A stretch of DNA of 64,000 nt from BJHQ01 sp964654285 (GCA_964654285.1 CAZZJC010000021.1:18496-82495); one strand, 5' to 3'; counted from the stretch's first letter, positions 1 to 8,869 are shown. Notes: a model not told the origin generated them from the letters alone. Translations and numbers: made by a program.

Positions 1-138
1 GTCGAAGAACAGAGCGCCACCACCGACGAGATGTCCCGCAACGTCGGCGAAGCCGCGCGCGGCACCGCCGGGATCGCGCAACAGGTCAACGAACTCGCGC
101 AACTGGCGGCGAAATTGCAGGAATTGGTGCGCCGCTGA
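1..138 (+). CDS. Methyl-accepting chemotaxis protein, C-terminal end (partial)
   Basis: The first 46 codons of the window read in frame 1 to a TGA at 136-138 and give the last 45 residues of a protein whose start lies outside. The stretch VEEQSATTDEMSRNVGEAAR is typical of the membrane-distal helix of the MCP signalling domain, which packs into a four-helix bundle and controls the kinase CheA through CheW. The protein ends shortly after this helix with QELVRR and has no C-terminal CheR-docking pentapeptide. The sensor and membrane parts are not visible, so the ligand is unknown. The family call rests on this short tail but the motif is distinctive. Confidence 0.8.
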   Translation, partial: VEEQSATTDEMSRNVGEAARGTAGIAQQVNELAQLAAKLQELVRR

Positions 139-251
139 TCATCCGGTGGGAACGGATTCCGGATGACGGACGGGAATCCTCATTTCGGCCCGCCGGGACG
201 GGCACAGGATACGTCGCCTTGGGATCACCGACCGAATGGGGACAGGAATGC

Positions 252-283
252 AGAGGGCCAGGGAGATCCCCTGGCTCTTTGCG
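252..283 (+). terminator. Rho-independent terminator of the chemotaxis receptor gene
   Basis: GCCAGGG (257-263) pairs with CCCTGGC (269-275) around a 5-nt loop. A further AGAG/CTCT pairing closes the base, and the T-rich run CTCTTTGCGTTT follows. It lies about 115 bp after the receptor stop codon and reads on the plus strand. Confidence 0.55.
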
Positions 284-317
284 TTTGCCTGGCGGATACG
301 CCCTGCGGTAGCCGGAT

Positions 318-353
318 ACGACGACACCCGGCCGCAAGGCCGGGTGTCGTCGT
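318..353. terminator. Strong 16-bp hairpin with GCAA tetraloop between convergent genes
   Basis: Bases 318-333 pair perfectly with 338-353 around the loop GCAA, a GNRA-type tetraloop. It lies between the plus-strand receptor gene and minus-strand gapA, so it could end transcription from either side. There is no clear T tract on either flank, so it could equally be an mRNA-stabilising 3' hairpin. Confidence 0.45.
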
Positions 354-380
354 CTGTCATCAGTCAACAGAAGCCATGAG

Positions 381-482
381 GAAAACGTCCAGAGCACCTC
401 AGCTGCAAGGCGGGAGGTGGGATTTGGGCAGCGCCAGCACACCCGCGACCACCGCCGCAGATGCGGTGCTATGGACGTCTTC
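381..482 (-). repeat. Structured 3' element, copy A (after gapA)
   Basis: This 102-bp element begins 5 bp after the gapA stop codon. Read in the gapA direction, its first 22 bases (482 to 461) pair with its last 22 (402 to 381) with 18 matches. The interior contains GGCGCTGCCC and CCTCCCGCCTTGCA, which recur in the same order and spacing at 17328-17431 behind glgB, again in the sense of the gene. The outer arms of the two copies differ at most positions, yet each copy pairs with itself. That is the signature of a conserved stem rather than of conserved sequence. It may be a structured 3' UTR element, a termination or processing signal, or a palindromic mobile element that prefers gene ends. 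Confidence 0.7.
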
Positions 483-487
483 CGGGA

Positions 488-1552
488 TCAGATGCCCTTG
501 TCGATCATCAGCTTGACGAGGTCGACCACGCGGTTGCTGTAGCCCCACTCGTTGTCGTACCAGCTCACGAGCTTGAAGAAGTTCTTGTTCAGCTCGATGC
601 ACGAGCCGGCGTCGAAGATCGACGAGCGGACGTCGTGGATGAAGTCGGTCGAGACGACCTCCTCATCGGTGTAGCCGAGGATGCCCTTGAGGTAGGTCTC
701 GGAGGCCTTCTTCATCGCGGCCTGGATCTCGGCGAGCGAGGTGTCCTTGACCGACTTGAAGGTCAGGTCGACCACCGACACGGTCGGGGTGGGCACGCGG
801 AACGCCATGCCGGTCAGCTTGCCCTTGAGCTCGGGCAGGACGAGCGCGGCGGCCTTGGCGGCGCCGGTCGAGCTGGGGATGATGTTCTGCGCCGCGGTGC
901 GGCCGCCCTTCCAGTCCTTCTTCGAGGGGCCGTCGACGGTCTTCTGGGTCGCGGTGTAGGAATGGACGGTGGTCATCAGGCCTTCGACGATGCCGAAGCC
1001 TTCCTTGAGGAGGACCTGGCAGACCGGCACGAGGCAGTTCGTGGTGCAGGACGCGTTCGAGACCAGGTTGTGCTTCTTGGCGTCGTACTTGTCGCTGTTC
1101 ACGCCCATCACGATGGTGATGTCCTCGTTCTTGGCCGGGGCGCTGATGATCACCTTCTTGGCGCCGGCGACGATGTGGCCCTGGGCCGACTTGGGATCGC
1201 CCGCCTTGCACTCGGTGAAGAGGCCGGTCGATTCGATCACCAGATCGACGCCGAGCTTCTTCCACGGCAGTTCGGCCGGGGTCTTGGCGCTGACGACCAG
1301 GATGTCCTTGCCGTTGACGACCAGCACGTCGTCTTCAGCGACGGTGGGGGCGGACTTCTTCGAGGCCACGGTGCCCTTGAAGGCGCCCTGGGTCGAGTCG
1401 TACTTGAGGAGGTAGGCGAGGTTGTCGGCGGGAACGATGTCGCCGACCGCGACGACGTCGACGTCCTTGCCGAGCAGGCCCTGCTCGACGATGGCGCGGA
1501 AGACGAGGCGGCCGATGCGGCCGAATCCGTTGATGGCGATCTTGGTGGCCAT
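488..1552 (-). CDS. gapA: Type I glyceraldehyde-3-phosphate dehydrogenase
   Basis: A 354-residue cytoplasmic glycolytic enzyme that converts glyceraldehyde 3-phosphate, phosphate and NAD+ to 1,3-bisphosphoglycerate. The Rossmann motif NGFGRIGR is at residues 8-15. The catalytic cysteine is Cys169 in SNASCTTNC and the base is His197 in TTVHSYT. The C-terminal SWYDNEWGYSNRV signature is intact. It is about 20 residues longer than the usual 330-340; the extra length includes Lys-rich stretches around residues 60-70 and 155-160. The ATG start has AGGAG 7 nt upstream. It is probably expressed alone: a hairpin separates it from the upstream small basic protein gene, and structured element A follows its stop. 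Confidence 0.97.
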   Translation of the reverse strand: MATKIAINGFGRIGRLVFRAIVEQGLLGKDVDVVAVGDIVPADNLAYLLKYDSTQGAFKGTVASKKSAPTVAEDDVLVVNGKDILVVSAKTPAELPWKKLGVDLVIESTGLFTECKAGDPKSAQGHIVAGAKKVIISAPAKNEDITIVMGVNSDKYDAKKHNLVSNASCTTNCLVPVCQVLLKEGFGIVEGLMTTVHSYTATQKTVDGPSKKDWKGGRTAAQNIIPSSTGAAKAAALVLPELKGKLTGMAFRVPTPTVSVVDLTFKSVKDTSLAEIQAAMKKASETYLKGILGYTDEEVVSTDFIHDVRSSIFDAGSCIELNKNFFKLVSWYDNEWGYSNRVVDLVKLMIDKGI

Positions 1553-1711
1553 GATGGCTCCTGGTGGGTGCGGCGATGGTTCGCCGGGTTGGGATGGGCG
1601 GGTTGACGTGCGGGGCGCAGGCTATGCGCTCAGGGACGCGCGCAAGCCGACCACGACCAGGCATCGTGCCAGGTATGTCCGCAACGGAGGTGATGCATGC
1701 TCCACATGCAA

Positions 1712-1736
1712 GAACCCCGGCAATCAGCCGGGGTTC
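1712..1736 (-). terminator. Hairpin terminator after the small basic protein gene
   Basis: A 10-bp stem, AACCCCGGC/GCCGGGGTT plus a closing G-C pair, has a 5-nt loop. On the minus strand it is followed by TTCTTGC. It lies about 50 bp after the small basic protein stop codon and upstream of gapA, so it would separate the two transcripts. Confidence 0.55.
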
Positions 1737-1788
1737 CTGGCGCAAACCTGGGATGAGAAGAAGCGGCAGGCCACCCGGCCCGCGCGGC

Positions 1789-1953
1789 TCAGGTCATCTT
1801 GATGTTGCGGACCTTGGGCAGGTTGAAGATCGAGCCCTTCTCAGCCGACCAGCGGCCTTCGGACTTGAGGCGCTCGATGCGCTCGGCCCGGGACAGGACG
1901 TTGCGGTGCTTCGAGAAACCGCCCTTGCTGGCGAACGTACCGTGCATGCTCAT
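1789..1953 (-). CDS. PVC-type small basic protein
   Basis: A 54-residue Lys/Arg-rich protein starting MSMHGTFASKGGFSKHRNVL. The central motif RNVLSRAERIERLK, followed by a Trp and by LPKVR near the end, matches my recollection of the small basic protein family (TIGR04137) of Chlamydiae, Verrucomicrobia and related phyla. Its function is not established; a ribosome or rRNA association has been suggested for the family. GGAGG lies 6 nt before the ATG, an unusually clear ribosome-binding site for this window and consistent with high expression. A second in-frame ATG two codons later is a possible alternative start. It is flanked by lpxA upstream (49 bp) and a terminator hairpin downstream. Confidence 0.8.
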   Translation of the reverse strand: MSMHGTFASKGGFSKHRNVLSRAERIERLKSEGRWSAEKGSIFNLPKVRNIKMT

Positions 1954-2002
1954 GGATCACCTCCGGCGTGGGGGCGCGGAACATAGCAGGATCGGCCGGG
2001 GA

Positions 2003-2869
2003 TCAAGTCCCGGCTGCCACCTGGGTCGTCGGCCTGGAACCGGGACCGCCGCCGACGACGGGCGGACGGTGGGCCTCCTGCACCCGCCCCTTCACCGACT
2101 GTTCGAGATGGCGTTCCATCCAGCGCACCAGGCGCAGCACCGGGGTGTCGGCGGAGTCGGCCAGGCTGTCGCGCAGCTCTTCCAGCGCCTCGGCGCGCGG
2201 GCGGCTGCGGTCGTGGAAGAGGATGCGGTAGGCATCGCGCATGGCCGAGATCTGGTCTTCCGGGATGCCGGCGCGGCGCATGCCGATCTGGTTCACGTTG
2301 CGCGGCTCGGCCGGATTGCCCTCGGCGATCATGTAGGGCGGGATGTCGAACTTGATGCCGCACATCGCGCCGACGTAGGCGAGCTCGCCCACCGAGACGA
2401 AGTGGTGCACCCCGGTCATCGGCCCGACGACCGAGCGGTCGGCGAGGTTCACGTGCCCGGCCAGGTTCGCCGCGTTGCCGACGATCACCCGGTTGCCCAG
2501 GATGCAGTCGTGGGCGACGTGGCAGTAGGCCATGAGCAGGCAGTCGTCGCCGACCACGGTCTTCATGCCGCCGCCCTCGGTGCCCTTGTTGACGGTCACG
2601 CATTCGTGCACGCGGCAGTTGCGGCCGATGATGACCTCGCTGTCCTCGTTCTTGAACTTGAGATCCTGGGGATCGCCGCCGACCACCGCGCCGGGGAAGA
2701 CCTTGGTGCCGTCGCCGATGGTGGTGCGCCCGATCACCGTCACGTGGCTGACCAGCTCGACGCCGGCCCCCAGCACGACCCTGCCGCGCACCAGGCAGAA
2801 GGGTCCGACGGTGGCCTGGGGATGGATCTCGGCGGCGGGATCGACCACGGCGAGGGCATGGACGGGCAT
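2003..2869 (-). CDS. lpxA: Acyl-ACP--UDP-N-acetylglucosamine O-acyltransferase
   Basis: A 288-residue cytoplasmic enzyme for the first step of lipid A synthesis, 3-O-acylation of UDP-GlcNAc from acyl-ACP. Hexapeptide repeats with the [LIV]-G-x4 rhythm run from about residue 10 to 190 and form the left-handed beta-helix. The catalytic histidine is His120 in AYCHVAHDC, equivalent to His125 of the E. coli enzyme. KFDIPPYMIAEGNPAEPRNVN opens the helical C-terminal part. The protein is some 25 residues longer than usual because of a Pro/Gly-rich tail that looks disordered. It follows rsmD by 82 bp on the same strand. Its presence implies an outer membrane with lipopolysaccharide. Confidence 0.96.
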   Translation of the reverse strand: MPVHALAVVDPAAEIHPQATVGPFCLVRGRVVLGAGVELVSHVTVIGRTTIGDGTKVFPGAVVGGDPQDLKFKNEDSEVIIGRNCRVHECVTVNKGTEGGGMKTVVGDDCLLMAYCHVAHDCILGNRVIVGNAANLAGHVNLADRSVVGPMTGVHHFVSVGELAYVGAMCGIKFDIPPYMIAEGNPAEPRNVNQIGMRRAGIPEDQISAMRDAYRILFHDRSRPRAEALEELRDSLADSADTPVLRLVRWMERHLEQSVKGRVQEAHRPPVVGGGPGSRPTTQVAAGT

Positions 2870-2951
2870 GGGGCGGCTCCGGCTTCCCGCCTGGGCGGGA
2901 TGGTTGGGTCAGGAAGGAAGCCGCACCGCTTAGTCGTTGGCGGGGGCGCGG

Positions 2952-3530
2952 TCAAGACGTAACGGGCGAAATCGCGGGATTTTCCGGGGCGCGCACCAGC
3001 AAGGCGACCCAGCTCCGGCCGTAGGCCCGGCGATCGCGCTCGACCAGCTCCGGATGCTCCGGCAGATCCGCGCCGGCTTCGCCCCGGATGACCACGCTGC
3101 CGTCCGGCGCGAGCGCCGCCGCCGCGAGGCGCAGCAGCTCTGCGATCAGCGCCGGCTCCTCGGCGAACCACGGGAACGGCGGATCGGCGAATACCAGATC
3201 GAGTCCGGAGAGGCCCGGCAGTGCGGCCTGGAAGGGCCGGGGATGCAGGCGGATCACCGGCGGTTCGCCGAGACGGCGCAGATTGGCGCGGATCACCGGG
3301 ATGGCGTGGCGGCCGGGCTCGATGAGGTGGACGGCCGTCGCGCCCCGGCTGGCGGCCTCGATGCCGAAGCCACCGGATCCGGCGCAGATGTCGGCGACGG
3401 TCAGTCCGCTGAGATCCTGCCCGAGCCAGTCGAAGAGCGACTGCTTGATCCGGTCCGGCAGCGGCCGGGTCGCCAGGCCGTCGGGCGCATCCAGGGCGCG
3501 GCCCTTCCACTTCCCGGCGATCACCCTCAC
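2952..3530 (-). CDS. rsmD: 16S rRNA (guanine(966)-N2)-methyltransferase
   Basis: A 192-residue SAM-dependent methyltransferase for one guanine in the 30S decoding region. It begins MRVIAGKWKGR, the family's N-terminal signature, followed by TRPLPDRIKQSLFDWL. The SAM-binding loop is VADICAGSGGFGIEAASRGA, and the catalytic N-methyltransferase motif is FADPPFPWF. The start is a GTG that overlaps the aroA stop codon as GTGA (3527-3530), so the gene is translationally coupled to aroA. A second GTG two codons on is also possible. I prefer the coupled start. Confidence 0.92.
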   Translation of the reverse strand: MRVIAGKWKGRALDAPDGLATRPLPDRIKQSLFDWLGQDLSGLTVADICAGSGGFGIEAASRGATAVHLIEPGRHAIPVIRANLRRLGEPPVIRLHPRPFQAALPGLSGLDLVFADPPFPWFAEEPALIAELLRLAAAALAPDGSVVIRGEAGADLPEHPELVERDRRAYGRSWVALLVRAPENPAISPVTS

Positions 3531-4852
3531 GCCGGAACCGTCGCCGCGACCGTCGCGAGATCGCGCCAGAATCCGGGATACGTCTTGGCGGTGCAGGCGG
3601 GATCCGCGATGGTCACCTTTCCGGTGAGCGCGCCGAGCACGCCGAAGCTCATCGCCATGCGGTGGTCGGCGTAGCATTCCACCGTGGCGGGGATGATCGG
3701 CCGGGGCGAGATGCGCAGCCAGTCGTCGCCGTGCTCGACCTGCTGCCCCAGTCGGCGCAGCTCGGCCACCGTCGCGGCGAGGCGGTCGGTCTCCTTGATG
3801 CGGATGTTGGCGATGTTGCGGATCACGGTGTCGCCGCGGCACAGCGGCGCGATCGCGGCAAGGGTCATCACCGTGTCGCTGATGTGGTGCAGATCGGCAT
3901 CGATTCCGGCCAGACCGCCCGCCGGCGCCGCGACGCTCGTGCCGCCGGCATCGCTGGTCACGCTCGCGCCCATGCGGCGCAGCAGCTCGACGAAGGCGTA
4001 GTCGCCCTGGAGCGACGTGGCGTCGAGTCCAGGGACGGTGATGCGGCCGCCGCCGGCCGCCGCGAGCGCGAACGGATAGCTGGCCGAGCTCGCGTCCGGC
4101 TCGATCGCGTAGCCGCGGGCGCGGTAGGCGCGGATCGGCGTGGTGCGGAAGCCGGTCGAGACCCCGGCCTGATAGGCCGCGCCGGAACCGCCGAGCACGT
4201 CGATGCGGCCGCCGAAGTCCGCGACCAGGCGCCGGGTCATCTCGATGTAGGGCAGGCTGACCAGCTCGCCCTCGACGCTGATCTCCAAGGCCGCATCGGC
4301 AAAGCCGCTGACGAGCAGCAGGGCGGTGAAATACTGGCTCGAACGGTCGCCACGCATGCGGATGCGGCCGCCGGGGATGCGGCCGCCGTGGACGGTCAGC
4401 GGCGGGCAGCCGGTCGCGCAGTCGACCGTGACGCCGAGCTGGCGCAGGCCGTCGACGAGATCCGCGATCGGCCGCTTCGCCATGTGCTGGTCGCCGACGA
4501 AGGTCGTCCTGCCGGGGATGAGCGCGGCGAGCGCGGCGCAGAACCGCACCGTGGTGCCGCTGTTGCCGACGAAGCACGGCGCAGACGGGACGCGCAGGCG
4601 GTCGCGGCCGCCGCGCACGATGAGCTCGTCCGCACCGCCATCGCGGATCGCCACCCCCATCGCGCCCAGGCAATCGCGCATGCGCTGGGTGTCGTCGGAG
4701 GCCAGCACGTTGCGCAGGACGGTCTCATCCCCCTCGGCGAGCGCGGCGCAGACCAGGGCGCGGTTGGTGATGCTCTTCGATCCGGGCACGGCCCAGGTCG
4801 TGTCGACGCGGCCGCGCAGGTGGGGGACGAGGAACGGGCCGGACGCTTGCAT
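3527..4852 (-). CDS. aroA: 3-phosphoshikimate 1-carboxyvinyltransferase (EPSP synthase)
   Basis: A 441-residue shikimate-pathway enzyme that joins phosphoenolpyruvate to shikimate 3-phosphate. Signatures in order: PGSKSITNRAL with the substrate lysine; VGNSGTTVRF at the PEP-binding site; RGDRSSQYFTALL; PDASSASYPFALAAAGGG; IRIKETDRL; and YADHRMAMSFG. The ATG at 4852 is chosen; a GTG three codons upstream (4861) is also in frame. The start region faces glnD on the other strand across about 100 bp. The stop overlaps the rsmD start. Confidence 0.96.
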   Translation of the reverse strand: MQASGPFLVPHLRGRVDTTWAVPGSKSITNRALVCAALAEGDETVLRNVLASDDTQRMRDCLGAMGVAIRDGGADELIVRGGRDRLRVPSAPCFVGNSGTTVRFCAALAALIPGRTTFVGDQHMAKRPIADLVDGLRQLGVTVDCATGCPPLTVHGGRIPGGRIRMRGDRSSQYFTALLLVSGFADAALEISVEGELVSLPYIEMTRRLVADFGGRIDVLGGSGAAYQAGVSTGFRTTPIRAYRARGYAIEPDASSASYPFALAAAGGGRITVPGLDATSLQGDYAFVELLRRMGASVTSDAGGTSVAAPAGGLAGIDADLHHISDTVMTLAAIAPLCRGDTVIRNIANIRIKETDRLAATVAELRRLGQQVEHGDDWLRISPRPIIPATVECYADHRMAMSFGVLGALTGKVTIADPACTAKTYPGFWRDLATVAATVPA

Positions 4853-4956
4853 GGCGGCCACGATCGCAACAGGTCCGGGGCTGGCAATCGGACGTGCCTG
4901 CCGGAGCTCGACCTGGACCGGACTTGCGCTCCGCCCTGGCGATCGACCCTGGGCTC

Positions 4957-7662
4957 ATGGCCAGTTCCGCCCCGATCGCCGCCCATGTCGTCCATGTCCC
5001 GGATCCGCTGCACCTGCGCGATGAGCTCGCCGGCTTCGCCGACCGCCCACGGCCGGAGGTGGTGGCCGGGGTGAAGGCGCTGCGCCAGCGCGAACTCGCG
5101 GCGATCGCGCGGACCCAGATCGAGCACTCCAACGAGCTCACCGGCCTCGACACCGCGCTCGCGATCTCGGGCATGACCGACGCGGTGGTACGCGCGCTCG
5201 CCCACCGCGCCTTCCTGCGCGCGGGCGCGCCGGGCGACTGGTACGACCAGGTCGGCATCTTCGCCATCGGCGGCTATGGCCGGGGCGAGATGAACCCGCA
5301 CAGCGACCTCGACCTCCTGGTGTTCGCCCTCGACCGCCCCTGCCCATGGCTCGACAAGGGCTGGGCCGAACTGCAGACCCTGCTCTGGGACGTGAAATTC
5401 CAGGTCGGCGCATCGAAGCGCGGCGCGGCCGAGCTGTCCCGCATCATCGATGACGATTACGTCACCGCGACCGCGGTGATCGAAGGGCGCTCGATCCTCG
5501 CCAGCGCGGCGGTGGACGCGCGCTTCCTGGAGCTGCTCGCGCGCTTCCGCGACCGCCGCAGCCTGCCTTTCCTGCGCTTCAAGATGGAGGAGCTCGCCAA
5601 GCGGCGCGAGGCCGCCGGCGCCAGCCCGTTCCTGATGGAACCCAACCTGAAGTCGAATCCGGGCTGCCTGCGCGACGTGCAGCTGCTGCGCAACCTCGGC
5701 TTCTGCGTCTCGGGCTCGCGCAACCTCTACCACCTGGAGGAGCTGGAGGTCATCACCCGCGCCGACCTCACCGGGGTCGTCGCGGCCAACGACCATCTGC
5801 TGATGCTGCGCAGCCTGCTGCACTTCCATCACGGCCGGAAGCACGACACCTTCCAGCTCGCGGACCAGGTGCGCATCGCGAAGCAGCTCGGCTATGCCGA
5901 CGTCAGCCGGCTGAGCGCGGTCGAGCACTTCATGAAGCTGCACTACGCCAAGGTGCTGCACGTGCACCAGATCGTCGACCTCGCGCTCAGCCGCGCCCGC
6001 GCCAAGGGGCACCTGGGGCGCCGGCCGATCCTGATCAAGACGCGGCGCAGGCTGGATGAGGACTTCGTCGCGGTCGACGGCCAGGTCTATCCCGGCCACG
6101 ACGCCTGGTGGCAGAAGCCGGACTGGGTGCGCCGCATCTTTTCCGTCTGCCGCCTCGCCCAGGACCGCAAACTCTCGCTTTCACTGGAGTTCCAGCGCCA
6201 GATCCGGCACCACCTGGATCGCGTCACCGACGAGGTCCGCCACGATGCCGCCACCGCGCAGGCGTTCCTCGCGGTGATGGGCAATCTCGGCCAGGTGCGG
6301 CCGATCCTCACCGACCTCCACCGCGCCGGGCTGCTCGGGGCCTACCTACCCGAGTTCGGCGTGCTGACCTGCCACATGCAGTTCGACAGCTACCACCAGT
6401 ACACGGTGGACGAGCACACCCTGATCGCCCTCGGCAACCTCGACGCGGTCGCCACCGGCCGCGCCCAGGGCGCCCCGGGCATGACCCGCATCCTGCCCGA
6501 GGTGCGGCGCAAGGACCTGCTCGCGCTGTCGCTGCTGCTCCATGACATGGGCAAGTACATGGGCCGCGGCCACGTCGCGCGCGGGGCGATGATGGCGGTC
6601 GGCGTCGGCGAACGCCTGCACCTGGAAAAGGATGCGGCCGACTTCGTGTATTTCCTCGTCGAACGCCATGTGATCCTGTCCGACGCCAGCCGCATGCGCG
6701 ACTTCCACCAGCCGTCGTTCCTCGGCCCGTTCGCGCAGAAGATCGGCGACCGCGCCCGGCTCGACGCGCTCTACTGCATGACCTGGTGCGACGCCAAGGC
6801 GGTCGGCGAAGGCATCCTGACCGGCTGGCAGGAGGCCATCCTGGGCGAGCTCTACGAGGCCGTCGCGGCCGAACTGGCCTCGTCGGGTGCACACCGCGCC
6901 ATCGCGGTCGAGGACCGCCTCGCGCAGGAGCTGGTCGTCGCCAAGGTCGCCACCCCCGAGGCGCAGGAGTTCATCCGCTCGCTGTCCGGCACCTACCCGC
7001 ATCAGGTCGTCGCGGGCGAGATCGTACGCCACTGGCGCGTCCACGCCGAGGCCAAGCGCGACGGCGTCGGCCTGGATCCCGACTTCCGCGACAGCCACGT
7101 CCACCTGGTCGCCGCCGCGCCCGACCGCCACGCCCTGTTCGCCGATGTCACCGCGACCCTGTGCGGCCACGGCTTCGACGTGATCGACGCCCGCACCTGG
7201 GTCACCGCCAACGCCATGGTGATCTACAGCTTCCGCCTCGCCTCGATCTTCCCGGCGAAGCTGCGCGAGGATTCCACCTGGGCCGCGCTCAAACGCGACC
7301 TCATCGCGGTGGTCGGCGGCAGGCTGGATGCGCGCACCCTGCTCGAACGCCGGCGCAAGACCTTCACCGACAAGCCCGCCGACAGCGGCTTCGACGACCC
7401 GGCGGTGAAACTGGAAGGCGTCACCAGCGACACCCACACCATCGTCGACGTCCACACCAAGGACGAGGTCGGCCTGCTGTCGCGCCTATGCCGCGAGATC
7501 AGCGACGCCGGCATCGAGATCGGCCACGCCTGCATCAACACCATGGGCGATGTCGCCGTCGACGTGTTCTACGTCCAGCGCCAGGGCCGGAAGCTGGATG
7601 AAGCCGAGGCCGAGGACCTGCGCGGGCGGCTGATCCGGATGCTGAACCTCAAGACGGCGTGA
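4957..7662 (+). CDS. glnD: Bifunctional PII uridylyltransferase/uridylyl-removing enzyme
   Basis: A 901-residue nitrogen sensor that uridylylates PII proteins when glutamine is low and removes the group when glutamine is high. The nucleotidyltransferase motif GGYGRGEMNPHSDLDLLVF lies at about residues 105-123. The HD domain spans YTVDEHTLIAL (about 482) to LLHDMGKYMGRGH (about 526). Two ACT domains follow, starting near 713 and 826, each with the usual beta-alpha-beta pattern. This is the full family architecture. The reading frame is open from a GTG at 4894, but the ATG at 4957 fits the family better. No Shine-Dalgarno sequence is evident. It runs convergently into the C39 peptidase gene with an 11-12 bp gap. 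Confidence 0.95.
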   Translation: MASSAPIAAHVVHVPDPLHLRDELAGFADRPRPEVVAGVKALRQRELAAIARTQIEHSNELTGLDTALAISGMTDAVVRALAHRAFLRAGAPGDWYDQVGIFAIGGYGRGEMNPHSDLDLLVFALDRPCPWLDKGWAELQTLLWDVKFQVGASKRGAAELSRIIDDDYVTATAVIEGRSILASAAVDARFLELLARFRDRRSLPFLRFKMEELAKRREAAGASPFLMEPNLKSNPGCLRDVQLLRNLGFCVSGSRNLYHLEELEVITRADLTGVVAANDHLLMLRSLLHFHHGRKHDTFQLADQVRIAKQLGYADVSRLSAVEHFMKLHYAKVLHVHQIVDLALSRARAKGHLGRRPILIKTRRRLDEDFVAVDGQVYPGHDAWWQKPDWVRRIFSVCRLAQDRKLSLSLEFQRQIRHHLDRVTDEVRHDAATAQAFLAVMGNLGQVRPILTDLHRAGLLGAYLPEFGVLTCHMQFDSYHQYTVDEHTLIALGNLDAVATGRAQGAPGMTRILPEVRRKDLLALSLLLHDMGKYMGRGHVARGAMMAVGVGERLHLEKDAADFVYFLVERHVILSDASRMRDFHQPSFLGPFAQKIGDRARLDALYCMTWCDAKAVGEGILTGWQEAILGELYEAVAAELASSGAHRAIAVEDRLAQELVVAKVATPEAQEFIRSLSGTYPHQVVAGEIVRHWRVHAEAKRDGVGLDPDFRDSHVHLVAAAPDRHALFADVTATLCGHGFDVIDARTWVTANAMVIYSFRLASIFPAKLREDSTWAALKRDLIAVVGGRLDARTLLERRRKTFTDKPADSGFDDPAVKLEGVTSDTHTIVDVHTKDEVGLLSRLCREISDAGIEIGHACINTMGDVAVDVFYVQRQGRKLDEAEAEDLRGRLIRMLNLKTA

Positions 7663-7674
7663 ACCGGGGCGCAG

Positions 7675-8433
7675 TCAACGCAGGATCAACTGCATCCCCT
7701 CGAACCGGTGCGCGTCGCGCAACTGCCCCGCCGTCAGGATGCGGATACCACTGAGCGGATCCGCGATCTCCCAGGCATCGCCCTTGCGACCGAGGACGGC
7801 CACGAAGTGCCCGGATCCTCCGACCATGATGCCGATGATCGCGTTGGGGCGGATGTCCTGGCGATCGAAGCGGAACTCGACGGCGAAGCCCAGCGACCGC
7901 GCATAGCGAGCCAGGTACCAGAGTTCGCTACCACTGCCGCTGGTGAAGCAGGATTCCGCGATCCTGCGTTCATCGACGATGACGCCGTGGTGATGCAGAA
8001 GGCTGGCAAGCGACGCCGGACCGCAGGTGCTGCTGGTCGACTGCAGGCAGACCGGCCCGTTCCAGCGGTCGTGGAATTGACCCGGATCCACGGGGGACAG
8101 CAGCGGTTTCACCCAGGGCAGGCCTACGAAGACGAACGACAGGAAGGCCGTCACCCCCACGCCGCATGGGCGGATCCAACCCTTTGCCGTGGCCACAAGG
8201 TGTCCGACCAGCAGGCCGGACAACGTCGGGACGAAATCAGTCCACACCCACGAACGGTAGGTGAAGTAACCGGCCCAGTGGTCGAACCAGTGGGCGTAGT
8301 GGAGGGCATTGGCAGAGGCGACAAGGAAGAAGAGGAGACAAAGCGGTCTGACCCAGGCGGCTCGTCCGAGGTAAAACCCCAGGACCAGAAGCATCGACCA
8401 GATCAATGCAGAACAGCAGACGATGCTCGTCAC
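7675..8433 (-). CDS. Membrane-anchored C39-family cysteine peptidase
   Basis: A 252-residue protein with about four hydrophobic segments in residues 1-110, followed by a papain-like C39 domain. Active-site residues stand out: Gln131 and Cys137 in CLQSTSSTCGPASLASLL, His209 in GSGHFVAVLG, and Asp225 in WEIADPLSG. C39 domains are best known as the leader-peptide-cleaving part of bacteriocin ABC exporters. This one has no ABC domain, so it is a stand-alone peptidase fixed to the membrane; its substrate is unknown. The GTG start lies 22 bp behind a small membrane protein gene, suggesting a two-gene unit. Confidence 0.8.
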   Translation of the reverse strand: MTSIVCCSALIWSMLLVLGFYLGRAAWVRPLCLLFFLVASANALHYAHWFDHWAGYFTYRSWVWTDFVPTLSGLLVGHLVATAKGWIRPCGVGVTAFLSFVFVGLPWVKPLLSPVDPGQFHDRWNGPVCLQSTSSTCGPASLASLLHHHGVIVDERRIAESCFTSGSGSELWYLARYARSLGFAVEFRFDRQDIRPNAIIGIMVGGSGHFVAVLGRKGDAWEIADPLSGIRILTAGQLRDAHRFEGMQLILR

Positions 8434-8455
8434 GATTCCGCCCTGAGGGCTGCTT

Positions 8456-8869
8456 TCAGCCGTGTTTCGCCATGGAGCTGATCAGGAGCCACAAGCCCAG
8501 GATGACGTTCAGGCCCAGGCCGATGCCGGCGACGATCCGGTTCGAGCGTTTGACGACCAGGCCGATGATCCCCAGCACGGTGCCGCCGATGGGGAAGAGC
8601 AGGGAGGCGAGTCCGATCAGTCCGCCTGCCGCAAGGCCGTTCAGGTTCTGGCTGCGGGCCGAATCCATCATCAAGCCCATGGCCAGGAACATTCCGAGCC
8701 AGAACAGCACGAAGCAGACGATGGACAGGATGCCCAGGGTCGGCCTGGTCCCCGTGGGCTTTTTCCGCCGGCTGAATCCCCGTGTCTGGGGCTGACGGCC
8801 CGGGGCCGGAACCCGGTTCTGGGTCGCGGGTCTGACGGTCCGATAGGAAGTGCGCGTGGCATAGGTCAT
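8456..8869 (-). CDS. Small membrane protein of unknown function
   Basis: A 137-residue protein with an Arg/Thr/Pro-rich, positively charged N-terminus (residues 1-45) and three hydrophobic stretches: ILSIVCFVLFWLGMFLAMG, LAAGGLIGLASLLFPIGGTV and IVAGIGLGLNVILGLWLLI. The layout resembles DUF4190-type or similar three-helix membrane proteins, but I cannot assign a family. It is 22 bp upstream of the C39 peptidase on the same strand and is probably co-transcribed with it. The start chosen is the only in-frame ATG before the hydrophobic part. It is divergent from the sirtuin gene. Confidence 0.6.
   Translation of the reverse strand: MTYATRTSYRTVRPATQNRVPAPGRQPQTRGFSRRKKPTGTRPTLGILSIVCFVLFWLGMFLAMGLMMDSARSQNLNGLAAGGLIGLASLLFPIGGTVLGIIGLVVKRSNRIVAGIGLGLNVILGLWLLISSMAKHG

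Noticed and set aside
461..1606. A 381-codon plus-strand frame across gapA
   Set aside because: It is the complement of a clearly recognised GAPDH gene and has composition typical of antisense frames.
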